DNA of 64,000 nt from Nonomuraea candida (GTDB lineage: Bacteria; Actinomycetota; Actinomycetes; Streptosporangiales; Streptosporangiaceae): positions 186,001-250,000 of the forward strand of contig NZ_JOAG01000003.1 in the NCBI RefSeq assembly GCF_000725485.1. The letters are read 5' to 3'. Positions 8,254-17,649 of the stretch are shown here, in pieces. Numbering within the stretch: position 1 is the stretch's first letter; the number at the start of each line of letters is the position of its first letter. The position numbers were made by a program, and so were the translations under genes. Below the pieces are notes generated by a model. That model was not told where the DNA came from. It made no database searches and worked only from the letters and a program-made list of their open reading frames with translations.

Positions 8254-9045
8254 TCACATAGAGGCTCTCAAGGAGAACATGAGGGGGATCCTGGGGGCCT
8301 CGCCGGGCATGCGGTAAACGCCCTCCTCGCCGGTGAGGGTGGCGAAGCGGCGGAAGAGGGTGTGGTCGTGCTCGTGCAGGAACTCCACGCGCAGCCCGGC
8401 CGCCGCGATCGCGGTGACGATCTCGCCGAGCCCGTGCCTGAACTGCACGGAAGTCTGGTGTTCGAGCACGTCGTCGCCGGCGTAGGAGTACGGGTCCGCA
8501 TAGACGTGGGGGCCGCGGTCGAAGTAGTCGTGGGTGACCCGGGTGCCCGTCTCGTCGTCCAGGACGTCGGTGAACGGGTGAAACTCCGCGATGTACAGGA
8601 ATCCGCCCGGCCTGAGCAGGGCGGCGACCGTCGCGGCCCAGCGCGTGACGTCCGGCAGCCACACCAGGGCGCCGACGCCCGTGTAGACGATGTCGTAGGT
8701 CGCGCCGCCGAGCGCCTCCGGCGCGTCGTAGACGTCGGCCGCGACGAACCTGGCCGGGATGCCGCACTCCCCGGCGATCCGCGCGGCCTCCCCGATGGCG
8801 GCGTCGGAGAGGTCGAGGCCGGTCACCCGCGCGCCCCGCCTGGCCCAGGACAGGGTGTCGAGGCCGAAGTGGCACTGCAGGTGGACCAGGTCACGGCCCG
8901 CGACGTCACCCACCTCTTCCAGCTCGAACGGCCGCAGCGCGCTGCCGCCCGCCCGGAAGCCCGCGACGTCGTAGAAGTCGCTGGTGACGTGGACGGGGAC
9001 GCGGGCGTTCCAGTTGGCCCGGTTGATCCGCAGGTAGTCGTGCAT
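8254..9045 (-). CDS. Class I SAM-dependent methyltransferase
   Basis: 263 aa. Motif I reads LVHLQCHFGLDTLSWARRGA with the acidic residue of motif II in VTGLDLSDAAI. The post-I region PARFVAADVYDAPEALG and LRPGGFLYIAEFHPF complete a Rossmann methyltransferase fold. The QCHFG variant in place of GxGxG is typical of a common actinobacterial small-molecule methyltransferase group. The frame stays open far upstream, but the coding start is the ATG at 9045 (MHDYLRINRANWNAR), as upstream sequence is out of character. Substrate unknown. It lies downstream of the P450 gene on the same strand, 56 bases away, and could act with it. Confidence 0.83.
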   Translation of the reverse strand: MHDYLRINRANWNARVPVHVTSDFYDVAGFRAGGSALRPFELEEVGDVAGRDLVHLQCHFGLDTLSWARRGARVTGLDLSDAAIGEAARIAGECGIPARFVAADVYDAPEALGGATYDIVYTGVGALVWLPDVTRWAATVAALLRPGGFLYIAEFHPFTDVLDDETGTRVTHDYFDRGPHVYADPYSYAGDDVLEHQTSVQFRHGLGEIVTAIAAAGLRVEFLHEHDHTLFRRFATLTGEEGVYRMPGEAPRIPLMFSLRASM

Positions 9046-9101
9046 GATCGCGATGGTAGGCGGGCGTTCGCGGCCGGCGCACGGGCATTTCCCGGCGTTC
9101 G

Positions 9102-10592
9102 TCATCCCGCGGACGCGCGGTTTCGGTGCGGGAGGCGGCGCAGGCGTACGGGGAGGTGTTTGAGGCCGTTCTGGAAGTTGGAGGTGAGCCGGCGCGGGGT
9201 GCCCGCCAGTTCGACCTCCCACCTCAGCAGTTCCCTGAAGACCGCGCGGAGCTGCGCGCGGGCCAGGTGGGCGCCCAGGCAGAAGTGCGGGCCGAAGCCG
9301 AAGCTGACGTGGTCGTTGGGGGTGCGGGCGATGTCGAAGCGGTCCGGTTCGGGGAAGACGGACGGGTCGCGGTTGGCGGAGGCGTGGTAGACGACCACCT
9401 TGTCGCCCGCCCGTACGGACCGGCCGGCGAGGGTGAGGTCGCGGGTCGCCGTACGTCTGAAGTGCATGACCGGGGGCCAGAAGCGCAGCATCTCCTCGAT
9501 CGCGGAGTCCAGCAGGGAGGGGTCCGCGCGCAGGCGGGCGAACTCGGCGGGATGGCGCAGCAGCGTGAGCAGCCCGCCGGGGATGCCGTTGCGCAGGGTC
9601 TCGTTCCCGGCGACGGCGAACAGGAAGAACATGTTCTCGAACTCCGCCTCGGTCAGGCCGCCCTTGCGCATGGCCGACATGACGGACTCGCCGTCCACGG
9701 GGTTCTCGGCCAGGGCGTGCGCGTAGGCGAACATGTCGGCCAGCGCCGCCCTGGACCGCGGATTGACGCCCGGCCGGAGCTCGGGCCTGGCCGCGAGCGC
9801 CGACCGGCCCATGGGGGTGAGGGCCGCGACGTCCGCCGTGGACAGGCCCACGTAGTCGTCGTCCTGGTAGCCGATCACGCGTGAGGCCCAGTCGTACAGC
9901 AGCCGCCTGTCCCGGGCCGGCACCCCCATGACGTGGGCCAGCGTCCAGACCGGCAGATCGGCGGCCACCTCCACGAAGTCGCACTCGCCCTCCGCGAACA
10001 GCGCCGCCGCCCGCTCCTCGATCGTCCGCTCCAGCGCGCGCACGGCGCGCGGGGTGAAGGCCGCCGCCACGATCCGGCGCAGCCGGGAGTGGCCGGGCGG
10101 GTCCATGTTCAGCATCTGCATCTGAACGAAGCGCAGGTCGGCCGGGGTGTCGGGGTCGCGGATCTGGGTGGCGCCGAGGTGGGAGGAGAAGTCCTCCGGG
10201 GTACGGAGCACGTGCTTGACGTCGGCATGCCGGAACACCGCCCAGTAGCCGGGGCCCTCGCGCCACGGGCCGACGGGCGGCTCCGGGACCCAGCAGACGG
10301 GTGACTCCTCGCGGAGACGGGCGAACAGGTCGTACGGGACGCAGGTCTCGTACGTGGACGGCATGAAGATCTCCACCACCGCCCGCTCCCCACCGTCACC
10401 CGCCGCCCGCCCGGCACGGCCGGGCCCTTCGACGCGGCCCTCACCCGAACACCCGGCCCCCGGCCCTCCCCCGCGCCCCTCGCCCGAGCGCCCGGCCCCC
10501 GGCCCTCCGGCGCGGCCCTCGGCTGGACGCCCCGCGTCTTGGCCGTCACCCTCGCCCGTCCCTGCGCCCGTCCCTGCGCCCATCCCTGACAT
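9102..10592 (-). CDS. Cytochrome P450
   Basis: 496 aa. The heme-ligand loop is FGFGPHFCLGAHLARAQL, the I-helix carries AVAGNETLRNG (the acid-alcohol pair Glu-Thr), the K-helix is IEEMLRFWPP, and FRRTATRDLTLAGR follows. The GNET(T/L)RN form and the LNMDPPGHSRLRRIV segment resemble the CYP124/125/142 group of lipid and steroid hydroxylases; together with the acyl-CoA dehydrogenase pair 6 kb away this hints at lipid or sterol use. The start ATG at 10592 is preceded by GGGAGGA at good spacing. Unusually, some 60 residues of Gly-rich low-complexity sequence, partly a 13-residue repeat, precede the fold. Confidence 0.9.
   Translation of the reverse strand: MSGMGAGTGAGTGEGDGQDAGRPAEGRAGGPGAGRSGEGRGGGPGAGCSGEGRVEGPGRAGRAAGDGGERAVVEIFMPSTYETCVPYDLFARLREESPVCWVPEPPVGPWREGPGYWAVFRHADVKHVLRTPEDFSSHLGATQIRDPDTPADLRFVQMQMLNMDPPGHSRLRRIVAAAFTPRAVRALERTIEERAAALFAEGECDFVEVAADLPVWTLAHVMGVPARDRRLLYDWASRVIGYQDDDYVGLSTADVAALTPMGRSALAARPELRPGVNPRSRAALADMFAYAHALAENPVDGESVMSAMRKGGLTEAEFENMFFLFAVAGNETLRNGIPGGLLTLLRHPAEFARLRADPSLLDSAIEEMLRFWPPVMHFRRTATRDLTLAGRSVRAGDKVVVYHASANRDPSVFPEPDRFDIARTPNDHVSFGFGPHFCLGAHLARAQLRAVFRELLRWEVELAGTPRRLTSNFQNGLKHLPVRLRRLPHRNRASAG
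10434..10520 (-). repeat. 39-bp repeat in the P450 N-terminal extension
   Basis: Imperfect units begin at 10434, 10473 and 10512 (period 39, in frame), encoding a repeated GGPGAG-SGEGR element in the disordered N-terminus. Confidence 0.75.
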
Positions 10593-10699
10593 GCCGTCCT
10601 CCCGGCTCTTGTCCACAGGCATGTCGAGTCGGCGGCGGCTTGTCCACAGAACCCGAACGCCGCCCCTCAACCTCCCCGTCCAGCGTGCATGATGTCCGC

Positions 10700-11107
10700 G
10701 TGACTCCAGAAGACGCAGAGGCGATCCTCCAGGACTACTTCGCCCCCTGGATCAAGCAGCTCGGTCTGCGGGTGGAGGAGGTGGGCGAGCGGCGCGTCGT
10801 CGTGCGGCTGCCGTGGTCCGACGACCTGGCCAGAGAGGGCGGCGGGCTGTGCGGCCAGGCCATGATGGCGGCGGCCGACACGGCCACGGTCCTGGCCGTG
10901 TCGGCGGCGCGGGGCGGGTTCGTGCCGATGACCACCGTCCAGCAGTCCACGACCTTCCAGCGGCCGGTGGTGGGCAAGGACGTCCTGCTCGACGTGCGCA
11001 TCACGAAGCTGGGCCGCACGCTGGCCTTCACCGAGATCACCCTCACGGCCGAGGGCTCCACGGAGACCGCCGCCCACGCCACGACCGTCTACGCGATCAT
11101 GGGCTGA
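10700..11107 (+). CDS. PaaI-type hotdog thioesterase
   Basis: About 135 aa; acyl-CoA thioesterase fold. The segment GGLCGQAMMAAADTATVLAV carries the conserved active-site helix with its Asp, and TTVQQSTTFQRPVVGKDVLL is the typical dimer-interface strand. I chose GTG 10700 because homologous sequence begins there (VTPEDAEAILQDYFAPW). GTG 10685 and TTG 10640 are in frame, and none has a clear Shine-Dalgarno. It is divergent from the P450 gene. The role would be hydrolysis of an acyl- or aryl-CoA, releasing CoA; the natural substrate cannot be read from sequence. Confidence 0.82.
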   Translation: MTPEDAEAILQDYFAPWIKQLGLRVEEVGERRVVVRLPWSDDLAREGGGLCGQAMMAAADTATVLAVSAARGGFVPMTTVQQSTTFQRPVVGKDVLLDVRITKLGRTLAFTEITLTAEGSTETAAHATTVYAIMG

Positions 11108-11177
11108 CCAGGCGACCAGGGCCGCGGAGGCCGCCCTCCCTCCCCGGAGAGCGACGACCGGCGCCACACCCATGCCG

Positions 11178-11300
11178 GCCGGAACGGCCCGCCTGATCCG
11201 CGGCGCCGCAGCCCGTGCCGGCCCGGAGCGGCCCGCCTGATGCGTGGCATCGCGCCCCGTCCCGGCGCGGACAGGCTCGCATGACCCGTGGCCCGATCAC
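11178..11300. repeat. Three imperfect ~43-bp tandem units in an intergenic region
   Basis: Units start near 11178, 11221 and 11265, sharing GGAnCGGCCCGCCTGATnCGnGGC-like cores. They lie in the 287-base gap after the thioesterase gene; nothing else is visible there until the AAAGGA ribosome-binding site of the next gene. Confidence 0.65.
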
Positions 11301-11394
11301 CGCCGCCCTTATCTGACAGGTAATCGCCAAGCCGCACCGATCCGAGGAGACTGACGAGTGCACACACCGCCATAACGGATTTAAAGGATGAATC

Positions 11395-11829
11395 ATGACG
11401 ACTTTGGGCACTGTGCAGGAGCTGCTTCGCCGGATCGGTGAGGGTGACGTCGACCGGGCCGCCGAGATGTTCGCCGAGAAGTGCGACTGGGGCTACAACT
11501 GGCCGGCGGAGGGGCACCCGGCGGTGCCGTGGATCCGTCCCCGGTCGAGCCGTAGTGACGCGGCGGACCTGTTCCGCGCGCTGCGGACCTACCACGTGCC
11601 CGAGCTCAACGAGACCACCGTCGCCCGGATCCTCGTCGACGGGGACGACGCGGTCGTGCTGGGCGAGTTCACCCAGACCGTCACGGCCACGGGGCGACCC
11701 TTCACGTCCGCGTTCGCCCTGCATCTCACGGTCACCGACGGCCAGATCAGCCGCTACCACATCTACGAAGACAGCCTTGCCGTGGCCAGGGCGCACTCCG
11801 AGGCCTCCCCGGAGCACCAGGCCCCGTGA
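11395..11829 (+). CDS. SnoaL-like (NTF2-fold) protein
   Basis: 144 aa. The pattern of an N-terminal helix pair (VQELLRRIGEGDVDRAAEMF), a Trp-rich turn (CDWGYNWPAEGHPAVPW) and a C-terminal strand (FALHLTVTDGQISRYHIYED) is that of SnoaL-like ketosteroid-isomerase-fold proteins. The family covers cyclases, isomerases, hydrolases and non-enzymatic binding proteins. The ATG at 11395 has AAAGGA seven bases upstream. It stands alone between the thioesterase and the hydrolase/ABC fusion. No function can be given with confidence. Confidence 0.75.
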   Translation: MTTLGTVQELLRRIGEGDVDRAAEMFAEKCDWGYNWPAEGHPAVPWIRPRSSRSDAADLFRALRTYHVPELNETTVARILVDGDDAVVLGEFTQTVTATGRPFTSAFALHLTVTDGQISRYHIYEDSLAVARAHSEASPEHQAP

Positions 11830-11935
11830 CGGGCGTCCCCCCGGAGGTTCCATGATCCACCAGTCCGCCTTTCGGCAGGTCCCGGCGAGAGTGCCGTCTC
11901 AGCGATCTCTCAGGTGCGGTAAGTAGGCTCACCGC

Positions 11936-14900
11936 ATGAAGCGTGTGGCCGCCCTGGTGGTGGCGCTCGCCCTCATCGGGGTGACGACGTGGCTCGTGTG
12001 GCCGTCGGCTCCCGAGGTGCGGGGCCAGGACCAGCAGATAACCGTCGTCGACGGACCAGCCGACGACCAACGGGTCGAGCTCGATACGACGTTCTTCCCG
12101 CCGCCTGATGGCGGGAAGGCGCCTGCCGTGCTGCTCGCCCACGGTTTCGGCGGCAGCAAGCAGAGCATGCGCGACCAGGCGGTCCGCCTCGCCCAGCAGG
12201 GTTACGCCGTGCTGACCTGGTCGGCCCGCGGCTTCGGGCGCTCGACCGGGCAGATCGCGCTCAACTCGCCCGACTACGAGGTCAAGGACGTCAAGCAGCT
12301 CATCGACTGGCTGGCCAAGCGTCCCGAGGTGCAGCTCGACGCCTCGGGCGACCCGCGCGTCGGCATCGCGGGCGGCTCGTACGGCGGCGCCATCGCGCTG
12401 ATGACGGCGGCCCACGACCAGCGCGTGGACGCGATCGTCCCGCAGATCACCTGGTCCGACCTGGCCGACGCCCTCTTCCCCAACGCCGCCACCACCGCCA
12501 CCACGGGCTCCACCGGCACCACCACCGGCACCACCGGAGCAACCTCTGCCACCGGCGCCACCGGTCAGCCCACCGGCAGTGCTGCCGATCCCTCCTCGGG
12601 CGGGCAGGAGGCGGATGCGGCCACCGGTGGCGCGACGGGCACCGCCCCCTCCACCGCCGGTCAGGCGGCGGTCGCGAGCGGGGTTTTCAAGCGCATGTGG
12701 GCCGGGATCTTCTTCGGTCAGGGTGTCTCGCTGGACACCATGTCGCTGCTCGGGCGCAGGGAGGCGGCGGGGCCGCTGACGGCGGAGCAGGCGCGGTGCG
12801 GCAGGTTCCTGCCCGCGATCTGCGACATCTACCAGCAGGTCGCCAAGGACGGCAGGGCCACCCCGGAGGCGATCGCGCTGCTGCGCGAGTCGAGCCCGGT
12901 CACGGTGGCGAACCGGATCAAGGCGCCCACCCTGCTCATCCAGGGCCAGCGCGACTCGTTGTTCCCGCTCAGCCACGCCGACGCCAACGCCAGGGCCATC
13001 GCCTCCGCCGGCACGACGGTGAGCCTGGCCTGGTTCGACGGCGGGCACGACGGCGGCAACGGCGAGGCCGACTGGCTCTTCGACCAGTCGGCGGCCTGGT
13101 TCGCCCGCTATCTGAAGGGTGAGGGCTCGGCGGAGGCGGCGCCGCCGGTGAGCGCGTTCACGGTGACGCGTGACGGCGGGCGCGACCCCGGCACCCGCCA
13201 GCGCGTCCGGCTCCACCCGGAGGCCGGCTCCTACCCCGGCCTGGCGGGCACCGACGTCACTTCCGTCGAGCTGAGCGGCCCCGAGCAGAACATCGTCAAC
13301 CCGCCCGGCGGCGCCCCGGCCTCGATCTCGACCGTGCCGGGCATCGGCGGCCTGCTGGGCGGCCAGGGCAACGGCGGCGTCGCGATCGACATGCCGGGGC
13401 AGAGCGCCACGTTCGAGTCCCGGCCGCTCACCGCCCCGCTCCAGCTCACGGGCAGCCCCACCGTCAAGGTCAAGGTGTCGGGCAAGGGCGAGGCGACGTT
13501 GTTCGCCAAGCTGTACGACGTGGCCGACGACGCCCAGTTGCCCACCCTGCCCGCCGGGCTGGTGGCGCCCATCCGGGTGACGATTCCCGAGGGGGCGGGC
13601 AGCGCGGAGGCCACGGTCACCCTGCCCGCCGTGGACCACCGCTTCGCCGTGGGCCACCGGCTGCGCCTGGTCGTGACCACGACCGACATGGGGTTCGCGA
13701 CGCCCGCGGAGCCGGCCACGTACCAGGTCTCGCTGGCCTCCCCCACGCTCGCGGTCCCGACGGTGAGCACGCTGGCCGCCGCGCCGACCGGGGTGGCGTG
13801 GTGGGTCTGGGCGATGCCGCTGGCCGCCGTGGTCATCGCCGCCGCCCTCCTGGCCACGGGCCGCACCGCCCCCCGCTCCCGCCTCCGTACGATCCCCGCC
13901 ACGGCCGGCACCGGCGTCTCCTCCGCGGAGAAGACGGGTGCCGACCTCACGACCAGCGTCAATGGCAGCACCGTCACGGCAGACGCCCACGCCGACACCG
14001 GAGCCGAGCCGGAGGCCCGAGCCGAAACCAGCGCCGGGACCGAGCCCGGAGCTGTGGCCGGAGCTGCGGCCGGGGCCGGGGCTGACGAGGGCGCGGCTTC
14101 TGACGACAGAACGGACGGCATCACCGCCCGCAACGGTCACGCGGGCCGGGCGGCCGCGGCTGAGGAGCAGGTCACGACGGCTGAGGGCCGAGTCACGACG
14201 GCTGAGGGCCGAGTCACGACGGCTGAGGGCCGAGCCACGACGGCAGAGGACCGGGTGGCGGTGGTCGCGGGCCGGGTGGGCGGTGGTTCTCCGTCCGGTG
14301 AAAGTGATTCGGGCGGTGGGCGTCGTGAGGGGGACGGTTCGGAGGTGCCGCTGGAGATCAGCGGGCTGACGAAGGCGTACCGCAACGGTGAGCTGGCCGT
14401 CGACGGGCTGTCGTTCCGGGTCGAGCGGGGCCAGGTCCTGGGGCTGCTCGGGCCCAACGGCGCGGGCAAGACGACCACCATGCGGATGATGATGGGCCTC
14501 ATCCACCCCGACGCCGGCGAGATCCGCATCTTCGGCGAGCGTGTGACGCCGGGCGCGCCGGTGCTGTCCAGGCTCGGGTCGTTCGTCGAGGGGCCCGGCT
14601 TCCTGCCGCACCTGTCCGGGCGCGACAACATCGAGCTGTACTGGGCCGCGACCGGCCGCCCCAGGGCGGACGCGCACTTCGACGAGGCGCTGGAGATCGC
14701 GAACCTGGGCAAGGCTCTGGAACGTGCCGTGCGCACCTACTCGCAGGGCATGCGCCAGCGGCTGGCCATCGCCCAGGCCATGCTCGGGCTGCCGGACCTG
14801 CTCGTGCTGGACGAGCCCACGAACGGGCTCGACCCACCCCAGATCCGCGAGATGCGGGAAGTGCTCAAGCGCTATGCGCGCGACGGCCGTACGGTGATCG

Positions 14901-15079
14901 TTTCGAGTCACATGCTGGCCGAGGTGGAGCAGGCCTGCAGCCATGTCGTGGTGATGCAGCGCGGCCGGCTGATCTCGACCGGCCCCGTGTCGCTGCTGCT
15001 CGGCTCTGCCACCGTCGCCAACGGGCACGGGCCGCGCCTGGAAGACGTGTTCCTCGACCTCATCGGAGACAAGACGTGA
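11936..15079 (+). CDS. Fusion: secreted-type alpha/beta hydrolase (S15/CocE-like), membrane helix and ABC ATPase
   Basis: 1047 aa in one frame. In order: a signal-anchor helix (residues 2-22); an alpha/beta hydrolase of the S15/CocE kind with Ser148 in GGSYGG, Asp340 in GQRDSLFP and His371 in DGGHDGG; a Thr-Gly insert (183-210); a beta domain up to about 610; a second membrane helix (621-641); a long low-complexity linker including a repeated VTTAEGR; and an ABC ATPase (about 803-1040) with Walker A GPNGAGKTT near 839, signature YSQGMRQRL and Walker B LLVLDEPTNGLDP. The positions predict hydrolase outside and ATPase inside the cell. The stop overlaps the start of the permease gene. The ATPase would power that permease; how the hydrolase relates to the cargo is unknown. 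Confidence 0.88.
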   Translation: MKRVAALVVALALIGVTTWLVWPSAPEVRGQDQQITVVDGPADDQRVELDTTFFPPPDGGKAPAVLLAHGFGGSKQSMRDQAVRLAQQGYAVLTWSARGFGRSTGQIALNSPDYEVKDVKQLIDWLAKRPEVQLDASGDPRVGIAGGSYGGAIALMTAAHDQRVDAIVPQITWSDLADALFPNAATTATTGSTGTTTGTTGATSATGATGQPTGSAADPSSGGQEADAATGGATGTAPSTAGQAAVASGVFKRMWAGIFFGQGVSLDTMSLLGRREAAGPLTAEQARCGRFLPAICDIYQQVAKDGRATPEAIALLRESSPVTVANRIKAPTLLIQGQRDSLFPLSHADANARAIASAGTTVSLAWFDGGHDGGNGEADWLFDQSAAWFARYLKGEGSAEAAPPVSAFTVTRDGGRDPGTRQRVRLHPEAGSYPGLAGTDVTSVELSGPEQNIVNPPGGAPASISTVPGIGGLLGGQGNGGVAIDMPGQSATFESRPLTAPLQLTGSPTVKVKVSGKGEATLFAKLYDVADDAQLPTLPAGLVAPIRVTIPEGAGSAEATVTLPAVDHRFAVGHRLRLVVTTTDMGFATPAEPATYQVSLASPTLAVPTVSTLAAAPTGVAWWVWAMPLAAVVIAAALLATGRTAPRSRLRTIPATAGTGVSSAEKTGADLTTSVNGSTVTADAHADTGAEPEARAETSAGTEPGAVAGAAAGAGADEGAASDDRTDGITARNGHAGRAAAAEEQVTTAEGRVTTAEGRVTTAEGRATTAEDRVAVVAGRVGGGSPSGESDSGGGRREGDGSEVPLEISGLTKAYRNGELAVDGLSFRVERGQVLGLLGPNGAGKTTTMRMMMGLIHPDAGEIRIFGERVTPGAPVLSRLGSFVEGPGFLPHLSGRDNIELYWAATGRPRADAHFDEALEIANLGKALERAVRTYSQGMRQRLAIAQAMLGLPDLLVLDEPTNGLDPPQIREMREVLKRYARDGRTVIVSSHMLAEVEQACSHVVVMQRGRLISTGPVSLLLGSATVANGHGPRLEDVFLDLIGDKT
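14171..14254 (+). repeat. 21-bp tandem repeat in the fusion linker
   Basis: Three identical 21-base units (14171-14191, 14192-14212, 14213-14233) and a diverged fourth, encoding repeated VTTAEGR between membrane helix and ATPase. Identity of the copies suggests recent expansion. Confidence 0.9.
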
Positions 15080-15924
15080 CGACCGCGACAGGCTACGCGC
15101 CGAACCGCACGCTGCCGTTGCGGGTGGAGATCGTCAGGCAGTTCAAGCGGCGGCGCACGCTGGGCATGTTCGCGTTGCTGCTGGCGCTGCCGTGGGTGCT
15201 CGTGATCGCGTTCCAGATCGGGCCGCAGCCGAGCGGGCAGGGTCAGGCGGCGCTGCGCGTCTCGGACCTGGCCACGCAGAGCGGCCTGAACTTCGCCACG
15301 TTCGCCCTGTCGGTGTCGGCCAGTTTCCTGCTCGTGGTGGCGGTCGCGCTGTTCTGCGGCGACACCGTGGCGAGCGAGGCCAACTGGTCGTCGCTGCGCT
15401 ACCTGCTGGCGGCGCCGGTCCCGCGCGACCGGCTGCTGCGGCAGAAGCTCATCGTGGCGCTCGGCTACTCGGCGACGGCGGTGATCTGCCTGCCGGTGAT
15501 GGCGCTGGTGGCGGGCACGCTGGCGTTCGGCTGGAAGGACATCCAGGTGCCGGGCACGGGTGAGGTCCTCCCGGCGCTCGACATGTTGCCGCGGTTCGGG
15601 ATCGTGATCGCGTACGCGCTGGTCAGCCAGCTCGTCGTCGCCGCCCTGGCCTTCCTCATCTCCACCATGACCGACTCCCCGCTGGGGGCGGTCGGCGGGG
15701 CGGTCGGGTTGTGGATCGTGAGCACGATCCTCCAGGCGGTCGAGGCGCTGGGGGTGGTGCGCGAGTTCCTGCCCACGTTCTGGAACAACGCGTGGACCGA
15801 CGCGCTGGCGCCCGAGCTGGACTGGAGCGGCATGATCAAGGGCGCGTCGGTGTCGATCACGTACGCGGCGATCCTGGTCGCGGTGGCGTTCCGGAGATTC
15901 CGCCACAAGGACGTCACCAGTTGA
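15076..15924 (+). CDS. ABC-2 type transporter permease
   Basis: 282 aa with six hydrophobic segments: FALLLALPWVLVIAF, FALSVSASFLLVVAVALF, ATAVICLPVMALVAGTLAF, IVIAYALVSQLVVAALAFLI, AVGGAVGLWIVSTILQA and TYAAILVAVAF. The region SSLRYLLAAPVPRDRLLRQKL is the typical cytoplasmic coupling stretch of ABC-2 permeases. The GTG start overlaps the fusion gene's stop (GTGA), so ATPase and permease are made together and should form the exporter. Substrate unknown. Confidence 0.88.
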   Translation: MTTATGYAPNRTLPLRVEIVRQFKRRRTLGMFALLLALPWVLVIAFQIGPQPSGQGQAALRVSDLATQSGLNFATFALSVSASFLLVVAVALFCGDTVASEANWSSLRYLLAAPVPRDRLLRQKLIVALGYSATAVICLPVMALVAGTLAFGWKDIQVPGTGEVLPALDMLPRFGIVIAYALVSQLVVAALAFLISTMTDSPLGAVGGAVGLWIVSTILQAVEALGVVREFLPTFWNNAWTDALAPELDWSGMIKGASVSITYAAILVAVAFRRFRHKDVTS

Positions 15925-16000
15925 CCGGCGGTCCGGCACGCGGATGAGCGAGTGAGCGGGTGGGCAGGTCCGGGAGTCGGCGAACAGACGGGTGGGCGGG

Positions 16001-17515
16001 TCAGTCCTGGGTCCAGTCGAAGGCCTTGGTGACGGCTCTCTTCCAGCCCGCGTACGCCTGCTCCCGCCGCTCCTCGCTCCACCTCGGCTCCCAGCGGCGG
16101 TCCTCGGCCCAGTGGGCGCGCAGTTCGTCGGTGTCCCGCCAGTAGCCGGCGGCCAGGCCGGCGGCGTACGCGGCCCCGAGGGCGGTGGTCTCCGAGACGA
16201 CCGGGCGGCTGACCGGGACGCCCAGGATGTCCGACTGGAGCTGCATGCACAGGTTGTTCGAGGTGACGCCGCCGTCCACCTTCAGCACGTCGAGCACCAC
16301 CCCCGAGTCCCGCTGCATGGCCTCGACCACGTCCCGGCTCTGGTAGCAGATGGCCTCCAGCGTGGCGCGGGCGAGGTGGGCGTCGTTGTTGAAGCGCGAC
16401 AAGCCGACGATGGCGCCGCGCGCGTCGGCCCGCCAGTACGGGGCGAACAGGCCGGAGAAGGCCGGCACGAAGTACATGCCCCCGGAGTCCTCCACCTGCC
16501 GGGCCAGCGACTCGCTCTGGGGCGCGGAGGTGATGATGTGGAGCTGGTCGCGCAGCCACTGCACGGCCGATCCGGTCACCGCGATCGAGCCCTCCAGCGC
16601 GAACACCGCCGGCTGGTCCCCGAACTGGTAGGCCACGGTTGTGAGCAGGCCACTCTCGGAGCGCACACGGTCGGTGCCGGTGTTGAGCAGCAGGAAGTTG
16701 CCGGTGCCGTAGGTGTTCTTGGCCTCGCCGGGCGAGAAGCAGACCTGGCCGACGGTGGCAGCCTGCTGGTCGCCCAGGATCGCGTTGATCGTCACCTCGC
16801 CGCCGAGCGGCCCGTACCGGAAGGTGGTGCCGTAGCCCTCGGGCTCGGCGGAGGGCCGGATCTCGGGCAGCATCTCGCGCGGGATGCCGAAGAAGGACAG
16901 CAGCTCGTCGTCCCAGTCCAGCGTGTCGAGGTTCATGAGCATGGTGCGGCTGGCGTTGGTCACGTCGGTGATGTGCACGCCGCCGTTGGGCCCGCCGGTG
17001 AGGTTCCACACGGTCCAGGTGTCGGTGTTGCCGAAGACGGCCTCGCCCCGGCCCACGGCCTCGCGGACGCCGTCCACGTTCTCCAGGATCCACTGGATCT
17101 TCCCGCCGGAGAAGTACGCGTCCGGGCGCAGGCCGGTCTTCTCCCGGATGACCTGGCCGCGGCCGTCCCGTTCGAGCGCGGCGGCGATCCGGTCGGTACG
17201 CGTGTCCTGCCAGACGATCGCGTTGTAGTACGGGCGGCCGGTGCGCGGGTTCCACACCACCGTGGTCTCGCGCTGGTTGGTCACGCCGAGGGCGGCCAGG
17301 TCGTAGTCGTGCAGCCTGGTGCGCTGGAGCGTCGTCTGGATCACGGCGGCGGTGCTGGTCCAGATCTCGATCGGGTTGTGCTCGACCCAGCCGGCCCTGG
17401 GCAGGATCTGCTCGTGTTCGAGCTGGAACTTGGCGACCTCGGCGCCCTCGTGGTCGAAGACCATGAAGCGCGTGCTGGTGGTGCCCTGGTCGACGGCGCC
17501 GACGAAGTCAGGCAT
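16001..17515 (-). CDS. glpK: Glycerol kinase
   Basis: 504 aa, the usual length. Phosphorylates glycerol to glycerol 3-phosphate in the cytoplasm. The FGGY-kinase phosphate loop [16 protein letters not shown] opens the protein, followed by [23 protein letters not shown] and the C-terminal ATP-site segments [19 protein letters not shown] and [11 protein letters not shown]. It lies downstream of the glycerol facilitator gene on the same strand, 118 bases apart, so uptake and trapping of glycerol are encoded together. No glycerol-3-phosphate dehydrogenase or GlpR/GylR regulator is in the window. Confidence 0.95.
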   Translation of the reverse strand: MPDFVGAVDQGTTSTRFMVFDHEGAEVAKFQLEHEQILPRAGWVEHNPIEIWTSTAAVIQTTLQRTRLHDYDLAALGVTNQRETTVVWNPRTGRPYYNAIVWQDTRTDRIAAALERDGRGQVIREKTGLRPDAYFSGGKIQWILENVDGVREAVGRGEAVFGNTDTWTVWNLTGGPNGGVHITDVTNASRTMLMNLDTLDWDDELLSFFGIPREMLPEIRPSAEPEGYGTTFRYGPLGGEVTINAILGDQQAATVGQVCFSPGEAKNTYGTGNFLLLNTGTDRVRSESGLLTTVAYQFGDQPAVFALEGSIAVTGSAVQWLRDQLHIITSAPQSESLARQVEDSGGMYFVPAFSGLFAPYWRADARGAIVGLSRFNNDAHLARATLEAICYQSRDVVEAMQRDSGVVLDVLKVDGGVTSNNLCMQLQSDILGVPVSRPVVSETTALGAAYAAGLAAGYWRDTDELRAHWAEDRRWEPRWSEERREQAYAGWKRAVTKAFDWTQD

Positions 17516-17563
17516 GGAACTCGGTTCTCCTCGGTCATGCGGTCTCGGAACGGGCGGCTTCTC

Positions 17564-17649
17564 GGGCGGCTTCTCGGGCGTGGGGCGGGTCAGTCGGAGG
17601 GCTTCTTGGGCGGCTTCTCGGGCGTGGAGCGGGTCAGTCGGAGGGCTTC
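17564..17649 (-). repeat. 44-bp period duplication of the glpF 3' end
   Basis: Segments 17564-17605 and 17608-17649 are 42 bases with one mismatch. The second holds the real last codons and stop of glpF; the first is a downstream copy of them in the glpF-glpK gap. Seen directly. Confidence 0.88.

Noticed and set aside
5450..8875. 1141-aa minus-strand frame spanning CopC/CopD and the membrane gene
   Set aside because: It crosses three well-supported genes and reads as Arg/Gly/Pro-rich noise.
11747..15028. 1093-aa minus-strand frame opposite the hydrolase/ABC fusion
   Set aside because: The plus strand has clear catalytic and ABC motifs; the opposite frame is low-complexity with no recognisable domain.
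17564..17649. Could be an attachment site or insertion-element direct repeat
   Set aside because: Adjacent tandem copies with no mobile genes; it is a local duplication of the gene end.
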